Shown here piece after piece: positions 16,536 to 24,348 of a stretch of 64,000 nucleotides of DNA. Source of the stretch: Marinomonas algicola (GTDB lineage Bacteria; Pseudomonadota; Gammaproteobacteria; Pseudomonadales; Marinomonadaceae); the NCBI RefSeq assembly GCF_014805825.1, contig NZ_CP061941.1, positions 3,162,001-3,226,000 on the forward strand, in the 5' to 3' direction. The position numbers and the translations under genes are program-made. Numbering within the stretch: the stretch's first letter is position 1; each line of letters opens with the position of its first letter. The notes beneath the pieces are model-generated. The model was not told where the DNA came from. It did not search any database and saw nothing but the letters and a program-made list of their open reading frames with translations.

Positions 16536-17177
16536 TTAACCCATACCTAATAAGCTGTAGCGGACAGCTAATTTAGTTAACTCAACATCACTACTAATAT
16601 TTAATTTATCAAACATACGATAACGATAAGTGTTTACAGTTTTACTACTGAGATTAAGCGAATCCGCTATTTCTTGAGGTTTCTTACAATCAATGATCAT
16701 TTGAGCAATTTGCAATTCACGATCCGATAATATATCAAGTGGCGATGCGCCATCCTCAGAAGAAATTTTAGAAAGTGCCATTTTTTGGGCAACCGATCCA
16801 GTAATGTATTTCTTCCCTTGAGAAACTGTGTGAATCGCATCTAGCATTTCTTTAGCAGGAGCTCCCTTTGTTAAATAGCCACTTGCGCCAGCTTCAATCA
16901 GCTTTGAAGGGTATGGATTATCATCATGAGCCGATAATGCAATAATTTTTATTTTTGGAAATAATCTCTTAATTTCCTTGGTTGCCCCAAGTCCACCGAT
17001 ACCAGGCATATGCACATCCATTAGAATAATATCGGGCTGCAGTTGCCTCGTCTTTTCAATTGCATCTTCACCGCTAGCCGCACTACCAACAACAGAAAGC
17101 ATCTTCTCATCTTGTAACACACGAGAAATACCAGTACTCACCAGCTCATGATCATCAACAATTAGAATTTTTAGCAC
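16536..17177 (-). CDS. uvrY: Response regulator UvrY/GacA
   Basis: This is the LuxR/NarL-type regulator of the BarA/GacS two-component system, which activates Csr/Rsm small RNAs. The receiver domain has DDH near residues 8-10, the phospho-accepting Asp in DIILMDVHMPGIGGL, and Lys in YLTKGAP. A LuxR-type helix-turn-helix follows (ILSDREL...SSKTVNTYRYRMFDKL). I chose GTG 17177, giving MLKILIVDDHEL, because AAGGTGG lies five bases upstream and homologues start this way. The in-frame ATG at 17198 has no ribosome binding site and lies almost at a TATAAT sequence (near 17210). It heads uvrY-uvrC-pgsA. Confidence 0.93.
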   Translation of the reverse strand: MLKILIVDDHELVSTGISRVLQDEKMLSVVGSAASGEDAIEKTRQLQPDIILMDVHMPGIGGLGATKEIKRLFPKIKIIALSAHDDNPYPSKLIEAGASGYLTKGAPAKEMLDAIHTVSQGKKYITGSVAQKMALSKISSEDGASPLDILSDRELQIAQMIIDCKKPQEIADSLNLSSKTVNTYRYRMFDKLNISSDVELTKLAVRYSLLGMG

Positions 17178-17248
17178 GCATACCACCTTGCTATTCATAC
17201 AGTAACACGATTATATCAATCAAATGTGTTCATTAAACACCTTCAACA

Positions 17249-18052
17249 CTATGAAGGCAGATCTATATCAAACCCTAATGACTCAAGTTCAGTTATCGAT
17301 TTCATACGATAGCTTGCACGTACAGAAGTCCCTACTGTTTTTTTTGTATAGTACAGTAAAGCCGCCGCCTTTGATTCACTCAAGCCCGTTTCTTTTACCA
17401 GCTTTGGAATCAGTGTCACCAATAAGTCTTCTTGTTTATTTTCGATTTGTTGTACTTTAGGTAGCGTTAACAACTTCCCTGAAATGACCGCTTGGACCTG
17501 CTCTAGATAAGCTTTTTCAAATACTGGCCACGTTTTACTCTCTTCCTCTGTCCTTAGGAAATACCACCCTACTTTCGATCCCGCAAAATAAATAGCCGGG
17601 TGACTCCAGCGAAACTCTAGCGGATTCATACGACAGCGACATGCTTCCATATATGCATTTCTCGGGTTTATCAGACCATATACCTTATAGGCCGTATTAA
17701 TCAAGTTTAAAAATTCAGAAATTGTTGGCGGCCAAGCATAGGTTTCTTTTGCCCGCTCTACAGCATAGGCGAGCAGTGGCTCTTGAAACCCCTTAATGGC
17801 GATTGACCACTCTCTTTTAGCCAATTTCACCTCATCAGGCGTACTGTAGGCGGAAGCAAATTTATGTGTATAAATCGCTTTAAATCGAGCAAATAGCATA
17901 TTAACAAGAATTCTATTCTGCTGCTCTTGGGAGTCACCTTGATTCAGTGATTCTTGCCCGTTACCAGTCTGTGTCGTGGATGTTGGTGAGTGCATCGCTA
18001 ACTTCTTCTTTAGAGGTTCTAGAAGTGTATGAACGGCTTGAGGTTCCTTCAT
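17249..18052 (-). CDS. dopE: Lambda-P-like replicative helicase loader, candidate DopE
   Basis: The 267-residue protein resembles the replication protein P family: ILVNMLFARFKAIYTHKF, then KREWSIAIKGF and YAWPPTISEFLNLI, the P-like helical core. Lambda P recruits DnaB helicase to the origin. Its partner gene upstream carries a DnaT-like DNA-binding domain, and the two overlap. From memory, a domesticated lambda O/P-derived pair named DopC/DopE has been proposed as the helicase loader in bacteria lacking DnaC and DciA; this pair fits that description. The first 40 residues are low-complexity. A start at ATG 17995 (MHSPTSTT), with GAAGAAG upstream, is an alternative to 18052. Confidence 0.68.
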   Translation of the reverse strand: MKEPQAVHTLLEPLKKKLAMHSPTSTTQTGNGQESLNQGDSQEQQNRILVNMLFARFKAIYTHKFASAYSTPDEVKLAKREWSIAIKGFQEPLLAYAVERAKETYAWPPTISEFLNLINTAYKVYGLINPRNAYMEACRCRMNPLEFRWSHPAIYFAGSKVGWYFLRTEEESKTWPVFEKAYLEQVQAVISGKLLTLPKVQQIENKQEDLLVTLIPKLVKETGLSESKAAALLYYTKKTVGTSVRASYRMKSITELESLGFDIDLPS

Positions 18053-18818
18053 TAGAAGATCTATCCGATTGTTTATACTGCCATTGTCGTTTTACATACT
18101 TAAAAAATTCGCTATTCCAAGTACGCACATTTTTACGCTGCTCTTTAATTCGTAATAAAAACTCAGCTTGTAACTGTAAAGCGAACGGCCTTGGAATGCC
18201 TAATTGCAAGAGTTGCTCAAGAGTGGCTTCTTCTGGCAACCATTGATCAGGTTGACGCGTTCTTTCTTTCTGTTCCAGATATAAATCAAAATCAGTAACA
18301 CCACGCCGCCTCTCATTGGCTGTAGGTTGAACTCTGCCTTTCACCGCTGAAGCCGTGTCATGGTAATGGTTTGGTGTTGATGAAGTTGGCCTTGCCTGAG
18401 TCGACACCCTATCATTAGAATACATCGACCCTCCCTTTTTTGCAGCGGAAAGGCGTTCAACCTTTTCAACCAAAGTATCTTTTTGCGAAGACAACCCTGA
18501 ATGAGGGGACTCTTGATGTTCCCGAAAATTATTTTTATTAGGTTCAGTTTTTTCAGCCGTTAAGCGAATTTCAATTAGGGTGTGATTCCTCTCAAAGGTC
18601 AAACAATTATTGAGCTGCAAGCTCGACAATATCCTAAGTAACATTGGCTGAGTCCAGAACGGCAACTGAGACAACAAATGCGAGATCTCTCCCTGCAAAC
18701 AAACCGATCTAGATAAGTAAGATTGTTGACGAAGAAAAGCCAATAAAACAGCTTCTTCCAAACCAATTTCAGCCGCTACTGAAAAAGAAATTGGCAATGT
18801 AAAATCATATTCAGACAT
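17961..18818 (-). CDS. dopC: DnaT/lambda-O-like replication protein, candidate DopC
   Basis: The 285 residues have three parts. Residues 1-95 are a winged-helix-like, lambda-O-type N-terminal region. A polar disordered linker spans about 95-185. A DnaT-type DNA-binding domain follows near 190-250, with QWLPEEATLEQLLQLGIPRP, FALQLQAEFLLR and RTWNSEFFKYVKRQW. This domain in DnaT binds single-stranded DNA. The stop lies inside the start region of the P-like gene, with 35 to 92 nt of overlap depending on start choice, so the pair is translationally coupled. No phage genes are nearby, and flanking genes are core, which supports a chromosomal replication role rather than a prophage remnant. Confidence 0.7.
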   Translation of the reverse strand: MSEYDFTLPISFSVAAEIGLEEAVLLAFLRQQSYLSRSVCLQGEISHLLSQLPFWTQPMLLRILSSLQLNNCLTFERNHTLIEIRLTAEKTEPNKNNFREHQESPHSGLSSQKDTLVEKVERLSAAKKGGSMYSNDRVSTQARPTSSTPNHYHDTASAVKGRVQPTANERRRGVTDFDLYLEQKERTRQPDQWLPEEATLEQLLQLGIPRPFALQLQAEFLLRIKEQRKNVRTWNSEFFKYVKRQWQYKQSDRSSNEGTSSRSYTSRTSKEEVSDALTNIHDTDW

Positions 18819-18951
18819 AGGTCACATACTAAGTTTATTGTTCCCGAAGTCTAGCAAATAGATACTCTTTCCGCACTAAAACAAAGAATGAAATAATAAA
18901 TAAACACAACCCATGTCTCACTAACTTTTTGCTGTATATTGAAAAAGTCTG

Positions 18952-18980
18952 TTGACAATAAATTTATGCACTCCTATTCT
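18952..18980 (+). promoter_or_regulatory. Sigma-70 promoter of hpf
   Basis: TTGACA at 18952-18957 and TATTCT at 18975-18980 are separated by exactly 17 bp. Transcription would start near 18987, about 58 bases before the hpf ATG. The site lies upstream of a clear GAGGAG ribosome binding site. Confidence 0.8.
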
Positions 18981-19044
18981 GAATTTGTACCGCATTACAT
19001 AAATCAAAAAAAAGCGGTCCTATTTACACTGAGGAGAAAGTTGT

Positions 19045-19362
19045 ATGTACACAATCAATATCACGGGTCATCACGTCGACGTCACTCCAGCACTAAAAGA
19101 TCACATAAATGAAAAATTCGGTAAACTTTCTAGATTGAGCGATCAAATTACAACCGTTCAAGTTACTCTACTACAAGACAGCAACGAACAGAAAGCGGAA
19201 GCAACCATTCACCTTCCCGGTAAAGACTTATTTGCGGCGGCCGTGTCTGAAGATCGACTATTTCATGCCATCGATTCCATGGTCGATAAGCTAGCCAGAC
19301 AGATTGATAAGCACAAAACCAAACAATCCGCAGGCCACCACAAACCCACAGTCGCACTTTAG
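19045..19362 (+). CDS. hpf: Ribosome hibernation promoting factor, short form
   Basis: This 105-residue protein matches the short HPF/YfiA family. It begins MYTINITGHHVDVTPALKDH and ends its fold with FHAIDSMVDKLARQIDKHKTK, close to E. coli HPF. Such proteins bind the 30S decoding centre and promote inactive 100S ribosomes in stationary phase. GAGGAG lies upstream of the ATG. In many gammaproteobacteria hpf follows rpoN; here it stands alone with its own consensus promoter and terminator. Confidence 0.92.
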   Translation: MYTINITGHHVDVTPALKDHINEKFGKLSRLSDQITTVQVTLLQDSNEQKAEATIHLPGKDLFAAAVSEDRLFHAIDSMVDKLARQIDKHKTKQSAGHHKPTVAL

Positions 19363-19381
19363 TAACAAACAATTAACTTAC

Positions 19382-19416
19382 AAAAAAAACACCCCTTTAT
19401 AAGTGGTGTTTTTTTT
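19382..19416 (+). terminator. Terminator after hpf
   Basis: AAAACACC pairs with GGTGTTTT around an 11-nt loop, and eight T complete the right side. Confidence 0.85.
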
Positions 19417-19499
19417 ATAATTTCTATTTATACTTGAGTTTGTAAAATCCTCCCCCATATCAGAGTTAATAGAAAAACTTTCCTTTAGGAGTGTAAATT

Positions 19500-20156
19500 A
19501 TGCGTTATAATGATGCTATTACCAATCAGCCGTCTGAAGTGGTAAACAAAACCCTCAGAAGTACCTACAGCCTGCTAGCGATGACATTATTTTTTAGTGC
19601 ATTTACTGCGTTCTTAAGTATTTCATTACAGCTACCTCATCCAGGTCTAATCATCACTCTCGTTGGTTTTTATGGACTGTTGTTTTTAACTCATAAATTT
19701 CAAAACAGTGGGCTAGGCATTGTATTTGTTTTTGCGCTAACTGGTTTCATGGGACTCACTATTGGCCCTATCATCAGTATGTATTTGAATCTTCCTAATG
19801 GCGCTTCAATGGTCATGACAGCGTTCGGCATTACTGGGCTTTCATTCCTTGGGTTGTCGGCCTATGCCATTGCAACTAAAAAAGATTTTAGCTTTTTAAA
19901 TGGCTTTATGATGGTTGGCTTCTTTGTCTTAATTGGCGCTATGATCGCAAACTTCTTCTTACAAATGCCTGCCATACAAATCTTCTTATCCGCGGGTTTC
20001 GCTCTTTTTTCTGCCGCTATGATTTTATGGCAAACAGGTCAGATCGTTCGCGGCGGAGAAACAAATTATATAATTGCTACTGTTAACTTATACGTTTCAA
20101 TTTATAATATGTTCTTGAGCGTTTTAAGCCTTCTTGGTATGGCCAATGATGATTAG
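19500..20156 (+). CDS. Bax inhibitor-1 / YccA-family inner-membrane protein
   Basis: The 218 residues carry seven hydrophobic segments from about residue 25 and the BI-1 family signatures: TYSLLAMTLFFSAFTA near the N-terminus, GLTIGPI in the middle, and a C-terminal VSIYNMFLSVLSLLG. E. coli YccA, the likely relative, interacts with FtsH and modulates membrane-protein proteolysis. An AGGAG ribosome binding site precedes the ATG. The gene is monocistronic, ended by a hairpin terminator before tusD. Confidence 0.88.
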   Translation: MRYNDAITNQPSEVVNKTLRSTYSLLAMTLFFSAFTAFLSISLQLPHPGLIITLVGFYGLLFLTHKFQNSGLGIVFVFALTGFMGLTIGPIISMYLNLPNGASMVMTAFGITGLSFLGLSAYAIATKKDFSFLNGFMMVGFFVLIGAMIANFFLQMPAIQIFLSAGFALFSAAMILWQTGQIVRGGETNYIIATVNLYVSIYNMFLSVLSLLGMANDD

Positions 20157-20183
20157 TCTGTTCTAAATTGACTAACAGAATAC

Positions 20184-20210
20184 CAAAAGGGGCTTAAAGC
20201 CCCTTTTGTT
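20184..20210 (+). terminator. Terminator between the YccA-like gene and tusD
   Basis: CAAAAGGGGC and GCCCCTTTTG form a perfect 10-bp stem around TTAAA, followed by TTTG. It would work in both directions. Confidence 0.85.
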
Positions 20211-20232
20211 TGTCTTGCACAAAGGCTTTTCT

Positions 20233-20625
20233 ATGCAGTACACCCTATTTATTCAAGGCTCGCCTTTTTCTACAAAAGCCTGCCATTCAGCCTATCGCTT
20301 CGCGGCAGCCGCTCTTGATTCTGGTCAATATACTATTAATGGTGTGTTTTTTTACGAAGACAGCGTTTTAATAGCAAATGCGCTAATGCAACCACCAAGA
20401 GATGAGGGCAATATCGGTACGCTATGGCAAGCATTATCCAAAAAATATTCTATCAATCTCTATGTCTGTATTGCCGCCGCACTTAGGCGAGGGATAATTA
20501 ATGAGGCGGAAATGCATCGTCATGAATTAACACAACATTCATTAGCCGAAGGGTTTCAGCTCGAAGGACTTGGAACTCTCGTCCAACTAATAAACACAAG
20601 CAGCAAAACCGTAACGTTTCGTTAA
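20233..20625 (+). CDS. tusD: Sulfurtransferase TusD
   Basis: TusD is the sulfur-carrying subunit of the TusBCD hexamer that passes persulfide sulfur from TusA to TusE for 2-thiouridine in tRNA. The 130-residue DsrE-fold protein starts MQYTLFIQGSPFSTKACHSA at ATG 20233; the longer frame overlaps the preceding terminator. The catalytic Cys lies in NLYVCIAAALRRGI, the position of Cys78 in E. coli TusD. It is first of four genes in order tusD-tusC-tusB-tusE. The final acceptor enzyme MnmA is encoded at 36425. Confidence 0.93.
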   Translation: MQYTLFIQGSPFSTKACHSAYRFAAAALDSGQYTINGVFFYEDSVLIANALMQPPRDEGNIGTLWQALSKKYSINLYVCIAAALRRGIINEAEMHRHELTQHSLAEGFQLEGLGTLVQLINTSSKTVTFR

Positions 20626-20642
20626 TTGGACGACACTACTTT

Positions 20643-20999
20643 ATGAAATCTTTCCTAATTTATTTATCAAGCTCTCCATTTTCAAGCCTATCCGCTAAGG
20701 AGGGTCTAGATATCGCCTTAGTTATGGCCACATTTGAGCAGCCTGTCGACCTATTTGTTAACGGCCCTGCCCTACCTATTTTATACTCAGAACAAAAACC
20801 CACGCCTCTACATGGAAAAAATCTGTCTAAAGTTTTACCTAGCCTAGAGTTCTATGACATAGAGAATATCTATGTGCTACAAGAAGAAATTGATCGTTTT
20901 TCAAGCCATTCGCCACCACTCTGGGACGGGATCACAGTACTAAGCGCGAACGAATGGAAAGAGAAGCTACCCTCTTACGAACACATCATTAGGTTTTAA
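20643..20999 (+). CDS. tusC: Sulfur relay protein TusC
   Basis: This 118-residue DsrF-type subunit of the TusBCD complex shows SSPFSSLSAKEGLDIALVMATF and a VDLFVNGPAL strand, as in TusC/DsrF. It lacks the catalytic Cys of TusD, as expected for this subunit. It lies 17 bp after tusD and ends one base before the tusB start, so the genes are tightly coupled. Confidence 0.9.
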   Translation: MKSFLIYLSSSPFSSLSAKEGLDIALVMATFEQPVDLFVNGPALPILYSEQKPTPLHGKNLSKVLPSLEFYDIENIYVLQEEIDRFSSHSPPLWDGITVLSANEWKEKLPSYEHIIRF

Positions 21000-21000
21000 T

Positions 21001-21294
21001 ATGAGATTACACCAACTAAATAAAGCATTCTATTCAGACTCAATAGAAAGGGATATCCGCTACAGCCTATCAACACATGATAAAGCTATTTTAATAGAAG
21101 ACGCGGTTCTAAGACTTATTGATAAGAATGACCCTTTACTCAACACATTTCAAAAAGCACATATCGATGTATACGTCCTTGAATCTGATATTAAAGCCTA
21201 TGGCTTAAGCATCAAGAATGACTCTATTACCACCTTAACCGATGCAGAATGGGTAACACTTACCAGTAAATGCAATCAACAAGTTGCATGGTAA
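21001..21294 (+). CDS. tusB: Sulfur relay protein TusB
   Basis: This 97-residue DsrH-type subunit carries the LSTHDKAILIEDAVL core typical of TusB and a short C-terminal segment TLTDAEWVTLTSKCNQ. It forms the TusBCD hexamer with its two upstream neighbours. The start follows the tusC stop by one base. Confidence 0.88.
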   Translation: MRLHQLNKAFYSDSIERDIRYSLSTHDKAILIEDAVLRLIDKNDPLLNTFQKAHIDVYVLESDIKAYGLSIKNDSITTLTDAEWVTLTSKCNQQVAW

Positions 21295-21330
21295 ACACGG
21301 CTCAGTGCCATTTTCGTGGAGAATGAGTAA

Positions 21331-21645
21331 ATGAAAAATATCAACTTAGACAAAGAAGGCTATTTATTGGACTTATCCGCATGGTCTACTGATGTAGCCG
21401 AAGAAATCGCTCAGAAAGAAGGCATCAAATTAACGGATTCACATTGGGAGATCATTTTTTTATTACGAGACTTCTATGAAGAATACGAACTTTCCCCAGC
21501 AATGAGGCCATTAGTAAAAGCCGTAGCAAAAAAGCTTGGGGCAGATAAAGGCAAAAGCCTCTATCTTATGAAATTATTTCCAGGTAGCCCACCAAAGCTC
21601 GCCGCTAAAATCGCAGGTCTTCCTAAACCTGCAAATTGCATTTAA
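21331..21645 (+). CDS. tusE: Sulfurtransferase TusE (DsrC family)
   Basis: TusE takes sulfur from TusD and delivers it to MnmA bound to tRNA. The 104-residue protein has the DsrC-family core (LDLSAWSTDVAEEIA, ITDSHW-like LTDSHWEIIFLLRDFY) and the essential penultimate Cys in the C-terminal PKPANCI. Only this one C-terminal Cys is present, as in TusE rather than dissimilatory DsrC, which has a second. GGAG lies upstream of the ATG. It closes the tusDCBE cluster, 36 bp after tusB. Confidence 0.93.
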   Translation: MKNINLDKEGYLLDLSAWSTDVAEEIAQKEGIKLTDSHWEIIFLLRDFYEEYELSPAMRPLVKAVAKKLGADKGKSLYLMKLFPGSPPKLAAKIAGLPKPANCI

Positions 21646-21694
21646 TTAAATGCTATTCAGTATTCAGGGATGGAACGCTCAGCGTAAACAAAAA

Positions 21695-22432
21695 CTAATT
21701 ATACCAAGAAAGCTTATCCTGCAATAAAACCACTTCACCGATAATAAGCAAAGCTGGAGACTTCACCTCATTATCAAGAGCAATCTGAGGGATATTTTTT
21801 ATATCAGAAGTAAAGACTCGCTGCCGCTTTGTTGTGCCTTTTTCCACAATGGCAACAGGCATAGAACCAAGCATTCCAAAACGCTGTAACGAATCACTAA
21901 TTTCAGCCAGTCCAGTTAACCCCATATAAATAACCAAAGTTTGAGCAGGATGGACCAATTCATCCCAAGGTAACCCCGTACTCCCATCTTTTAAATGGCC
22001 AGTTAAAAAGCGAACTGATTGAGCGTAATCACGGTGCGTGAGTGGAATGCCAGCATACGCCGCACAACCCGCGGCAGCGGTAACACCCGGGACGACCTCA
22101 AATTCAACCCCCTCCTCAACGAGCTCCTCAATTTCTTCTCCTCCACGACCAAAAATAAAAGGGTCTCCACCTTTTAAGCGCACAACTGACTTACCTTCTT
22201 TCGCTTTTTTAGCCAGTAATGAGTTAATTTCTCCTTGAGGTAAGCTATGCAGAGATTTAGCCTTACCAACATACATCTTTTCTGCTGCATCGGGTATAAG
22301 TGCAATAATTTCATCACCAACCAAACGGTCATAGAGAACAACATCGGCCCCTAGCAATAGTCGATGCGCTTTTAACGTTAATAATTCAGGATCTCCTGGA
22401 CCAGCACCAATTAAATAGACCTTTCCATTCAT
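21695..22432 (-). CDS. cobA: Uroporphyrinogen-III C-methyltransferase
   Basis: This enzyme adds two SAM-derived methyl groups to uroporphyrinogen III to give precorrin-2, for siroheme or cobalamin. The 245-residue protein begins MNGKVYLIGAGPGDPELLTLKA, followed by VVLYDRLV, the VRLKGGDPFIFGRGGEE loop, and a VVPGVTAAAGCAAYAGIPLTHR segment, all diagnostic of the family. ATG 22432 was chosen because the longer frame would run through the serS terminator. It is the stand-alone SUMT without the CysG oxidase/chelatase domain. It follows serS on the same strand but is separated from it by a terminator. Confidence 0.93.
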   Translation of the reverse strand: MNGKVYLIGAGPGDPELLTLKAHRLLLGADVVLYDRLVGDEIIALIPDAAEKMYVGKAKSLHSLPQGEINSLLAKKAKEGKSVVRLKGGDPFIFGRGGEEIEELVEEGVEFEVVPGVTAAAGCAAYAGIPLTHRDYAQSVRFLTGHLKDGSTGLPWDELVHPAQTLVIYMGLTGLAEISDSLQRFGMLGSMPVAIVEKGTTKRQRVFTSDIKNIPQIALDNEVKSPALLIIGEVVLLQDKLSWYN

Positions 22433-22462
22433 TTTAGACTTTCTCGATTGTTGTTTCTCATC

Positions 22463-22486
22463 AAAAAAGCCCCGTAATGGGGCTTT
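22463..22486 (-). terminator. Terminator of serS
   Basis: AAAGCCCC-ATTAC-GGGGCTTT on the minus strand is followed by TTT. It lies 36 bp after the serS stop and ahead of cobA. Confidence 0.88.
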
Positions 22487-22521
22487 CACGCATGTATCAC
22501 GCACTAGAACAACGTCATCAA

Positions 22522-23826
22522 CTAGTCAACTGAACGCAGCTCTGTTTTTCCACCCATATACGACTGTAGCACAGCAGGAATGCGGATACTGCCGTCTTCA
22601 TTCTGATAATTTTCTAAAATAGCCACCAGAGTACGACCCACAGCCAACCCTGAACCATTCAATGTATGTGCCAACTCTGGACGACCCGTTTCAGGGTTGC
22701 GCCATCTAGCCTGCATTCTCCTAGCCTGAAAGTCCCACATATTGGAACAAGATGAGATCTCTCGGTACTTGCCTTGGCCTGGTAGCCAAACCTCAATATC
22801 GTAAGTTTTATGTGCCGAGAACCCCAAATCTCCACCACATAAAATAACCGTACGATATGGAAGCTCTAATTTTTGCAAAATAACTTCCGCATGACCGACC
22901 AATTCTTCCAAAACTTCTTCTGAGCGGTCAGGACGACAAATATGAACCAACTCAACTTTCTCAAATTGATGTTGACGAATCATGCCACGAGTATCGCGAC
23001 CATAACTTCCCGCTTCACTTCGAAAACACGGAGTATGCGCCACATATTTATGATGTAGATTCTCATCCCCTAGAATCTCGTCGCGCACCAAGTTGGTTAC
23101 AGGTACTTCTGCAGTGGGAATCAAATACAAATCATTATTTCCACTGTCTTTATCAACAGGTACTTTAAATAAGTCCGCTTCAAATTTAGGTAACTGTCCC
23201 GTACCCTTTAATGAGTGCTCATTTACTAAATAGGGTACATACACTTCTGTATAGCCATGCTCATCCGCATGTGTGTTCACCATAAATTGAATCAAAGCAC
23301 GGTGTAAACGCGCCAAATCTTGGGTCATGACAGCGAAACGAGAGCCGGTAATTTTAACCGCAGCTTCGAAATCCAGCATGCCTAATTGTTCACCTAAATC
23401 AACATGATCTTTTGCCTCAAATGGCAACGCTGTTGGCACGCCCCAACGACGAATTTCTACATTATCATCTTCACTTGTGCCTACAGGTACGGACGAATGA
23501 GGGACATTAGGAATACCAGCCAGTAAGTTATCCATCTTATGCTGAACGTCCGCTAGCGCCTCTTTCGCTCTCGACAAATCATCCCCTAAAGTAGAGGTTT
23601 GTGCTTTTAACTGTGCCGCCAATTCTTTGTCACCCGACTTCATCGCCATCCCAATCTCTTTTGAGACAGAGTTACGAGATTGCTGCAATTGCTCTGTTTC
23701 AATTTGAATCGATTTACGCTGCTCTTCTAACTCGATAAAAGTAGCCACATCCAAAGTATAACCTTTGGTTAATAGTTGCTTGGCAACAGCTTCAGGGTCA
23801 GTTCTAAGTGCTTTAATGTCTAACAT
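22522..23826 (-). CDS. serS: Seryl-tRNA synthetase
   Basis: This class II synthetase charges tRNA-Ser and tRNA-Sec. The 434-residue protein has the N-terminal antiparallel coiled-coil arm (about 30-105, rich in Gln, Lys and Glu) that grips the tRNA long arm. Class II motifs follow: motif 2 in FRSEAGSYGRDTRGMIRQHQ and motif 3 in LNGSGLAVGRTLVAILE. It closes the ftsK-lolA-rarA-crcB-serS series, which matches E. coli ftsK-lolA-rarA-serS except for crcB. Confidence 0.97.
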   Translation of the reverse strand: MLDIKALRTDPEAVAKQLLTKGYTLDVATFIELEEQRKSIQIETEQLQQSRNSVSKEIGMAMKSGDKELAAQLKAQTSTLGDDLSRAKEALADVQHKMDNLLAGIPNVPHSSVPVGTSEDDNVEIRRWGVPTALPFEAKDHVDLGEQLGMLDFEAAVKITGSRFAVMTQDLARLHRALIQFMVNTHADEHGYTEVYVPYLVNEHSLKGTGQLPKFEADLFKVPVDKDSGNNDLYLIPTAEVPVTNLVRDEILGDENLHHKYVAHTPCFRSEAGSYGRDTRGMIRQHQFEKVELVHICRPDRSEEVLEELVGHAEVILQKLELPYRTVILCGGDLGFSAHKTYDIEVWLPGQGKYREISSCSNMWDFQARRMQARWRNPETGRPELAHTLNGSGLAVGRTLVAILENYQNEDGSIRIPAVLQSYMGGKTELRSVD

Positions 23827-23931
23827 TGCGGCAAAATCATCCTATAATAAAAATGAATTTAGTGACTGCTATTACGCTCTCAGCCTCTAAATTGGAAATT
23901 AAAAATTTTATGTGTCTTTAAAATTGAATCG

Positions 23932-24309
23932 TTAAAGTGTTCGAGTTAACAATATACCAATAGCCAATCCCAAAACGCTTAAAAAGCAGCTCAATAATAA
24001 ATAGCTTAATGCCGTTAGCCAAGCCTGCTGATGGATTAGAGACACAATTTCCAAAGAAAAAGTTGAAAAAGTGGTGAATGCCCCTAAAAATCCCACCATA
24101 ATAAGTGGTCTATAGGTTTCGAGAGTGGGTATGCGCTCCGTCATCATAACAAAACATACACCCATCAACATACTTCCAAGAACGTTAATACTGAGCGTAG
24201 CAAATGGAAAGAGCGTTTTTAAGCGCTCATTAATGAGCGTAGACAAGGCAAAACGACATACCGCACCAAGAGCGCCTCCCATGGCCACCATCGAATACGT
24301 TAAAAGCAT
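23932..24309 (-). CDS. crcB: Fluoride exporter CrcB (Fluc channel)
   Basis: CrcB/Fluc forms dual-topology dimers that expel fluoride through the inner membrane. The 125-residue protein has four membrane helices, an N-terminal GGALGAVCRFALS motif with the conserved Arg, and GFLGAFTTFSTFSLE, the Phe-box and Na-binding region. It lies 39 bp after rarA on the same strand. No fluoride riboswitch was found just upstream, so it is probably expressed with rarA. Its placement between rarA and serS differs from E. coli. Confidence 0.92.
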   Translation of the reverse strand: MLLTYSMVAMGGALGAVCRFALSTLINERLKTLFPFATLSINVLGSMLMGVCFVMMTERIPTLETYRPLIMVGFLGAFTTFSTFSLEIVSLIHQQAWLTALSYLLLSCFLSVLGLAIGILLTRTL

Positions 24310-24348
24310 AGTATGGTCTCAATTATCGCATTCAGGGTAGATTGAGAA

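Noticed and set aside
17249..18818. Prophage remnant as the source of the lambda O/P-like genes
   Set aside because: No integrase, structural, lysis or att-like sequences flank them, and both neighbours are core genes with intact reading frames.
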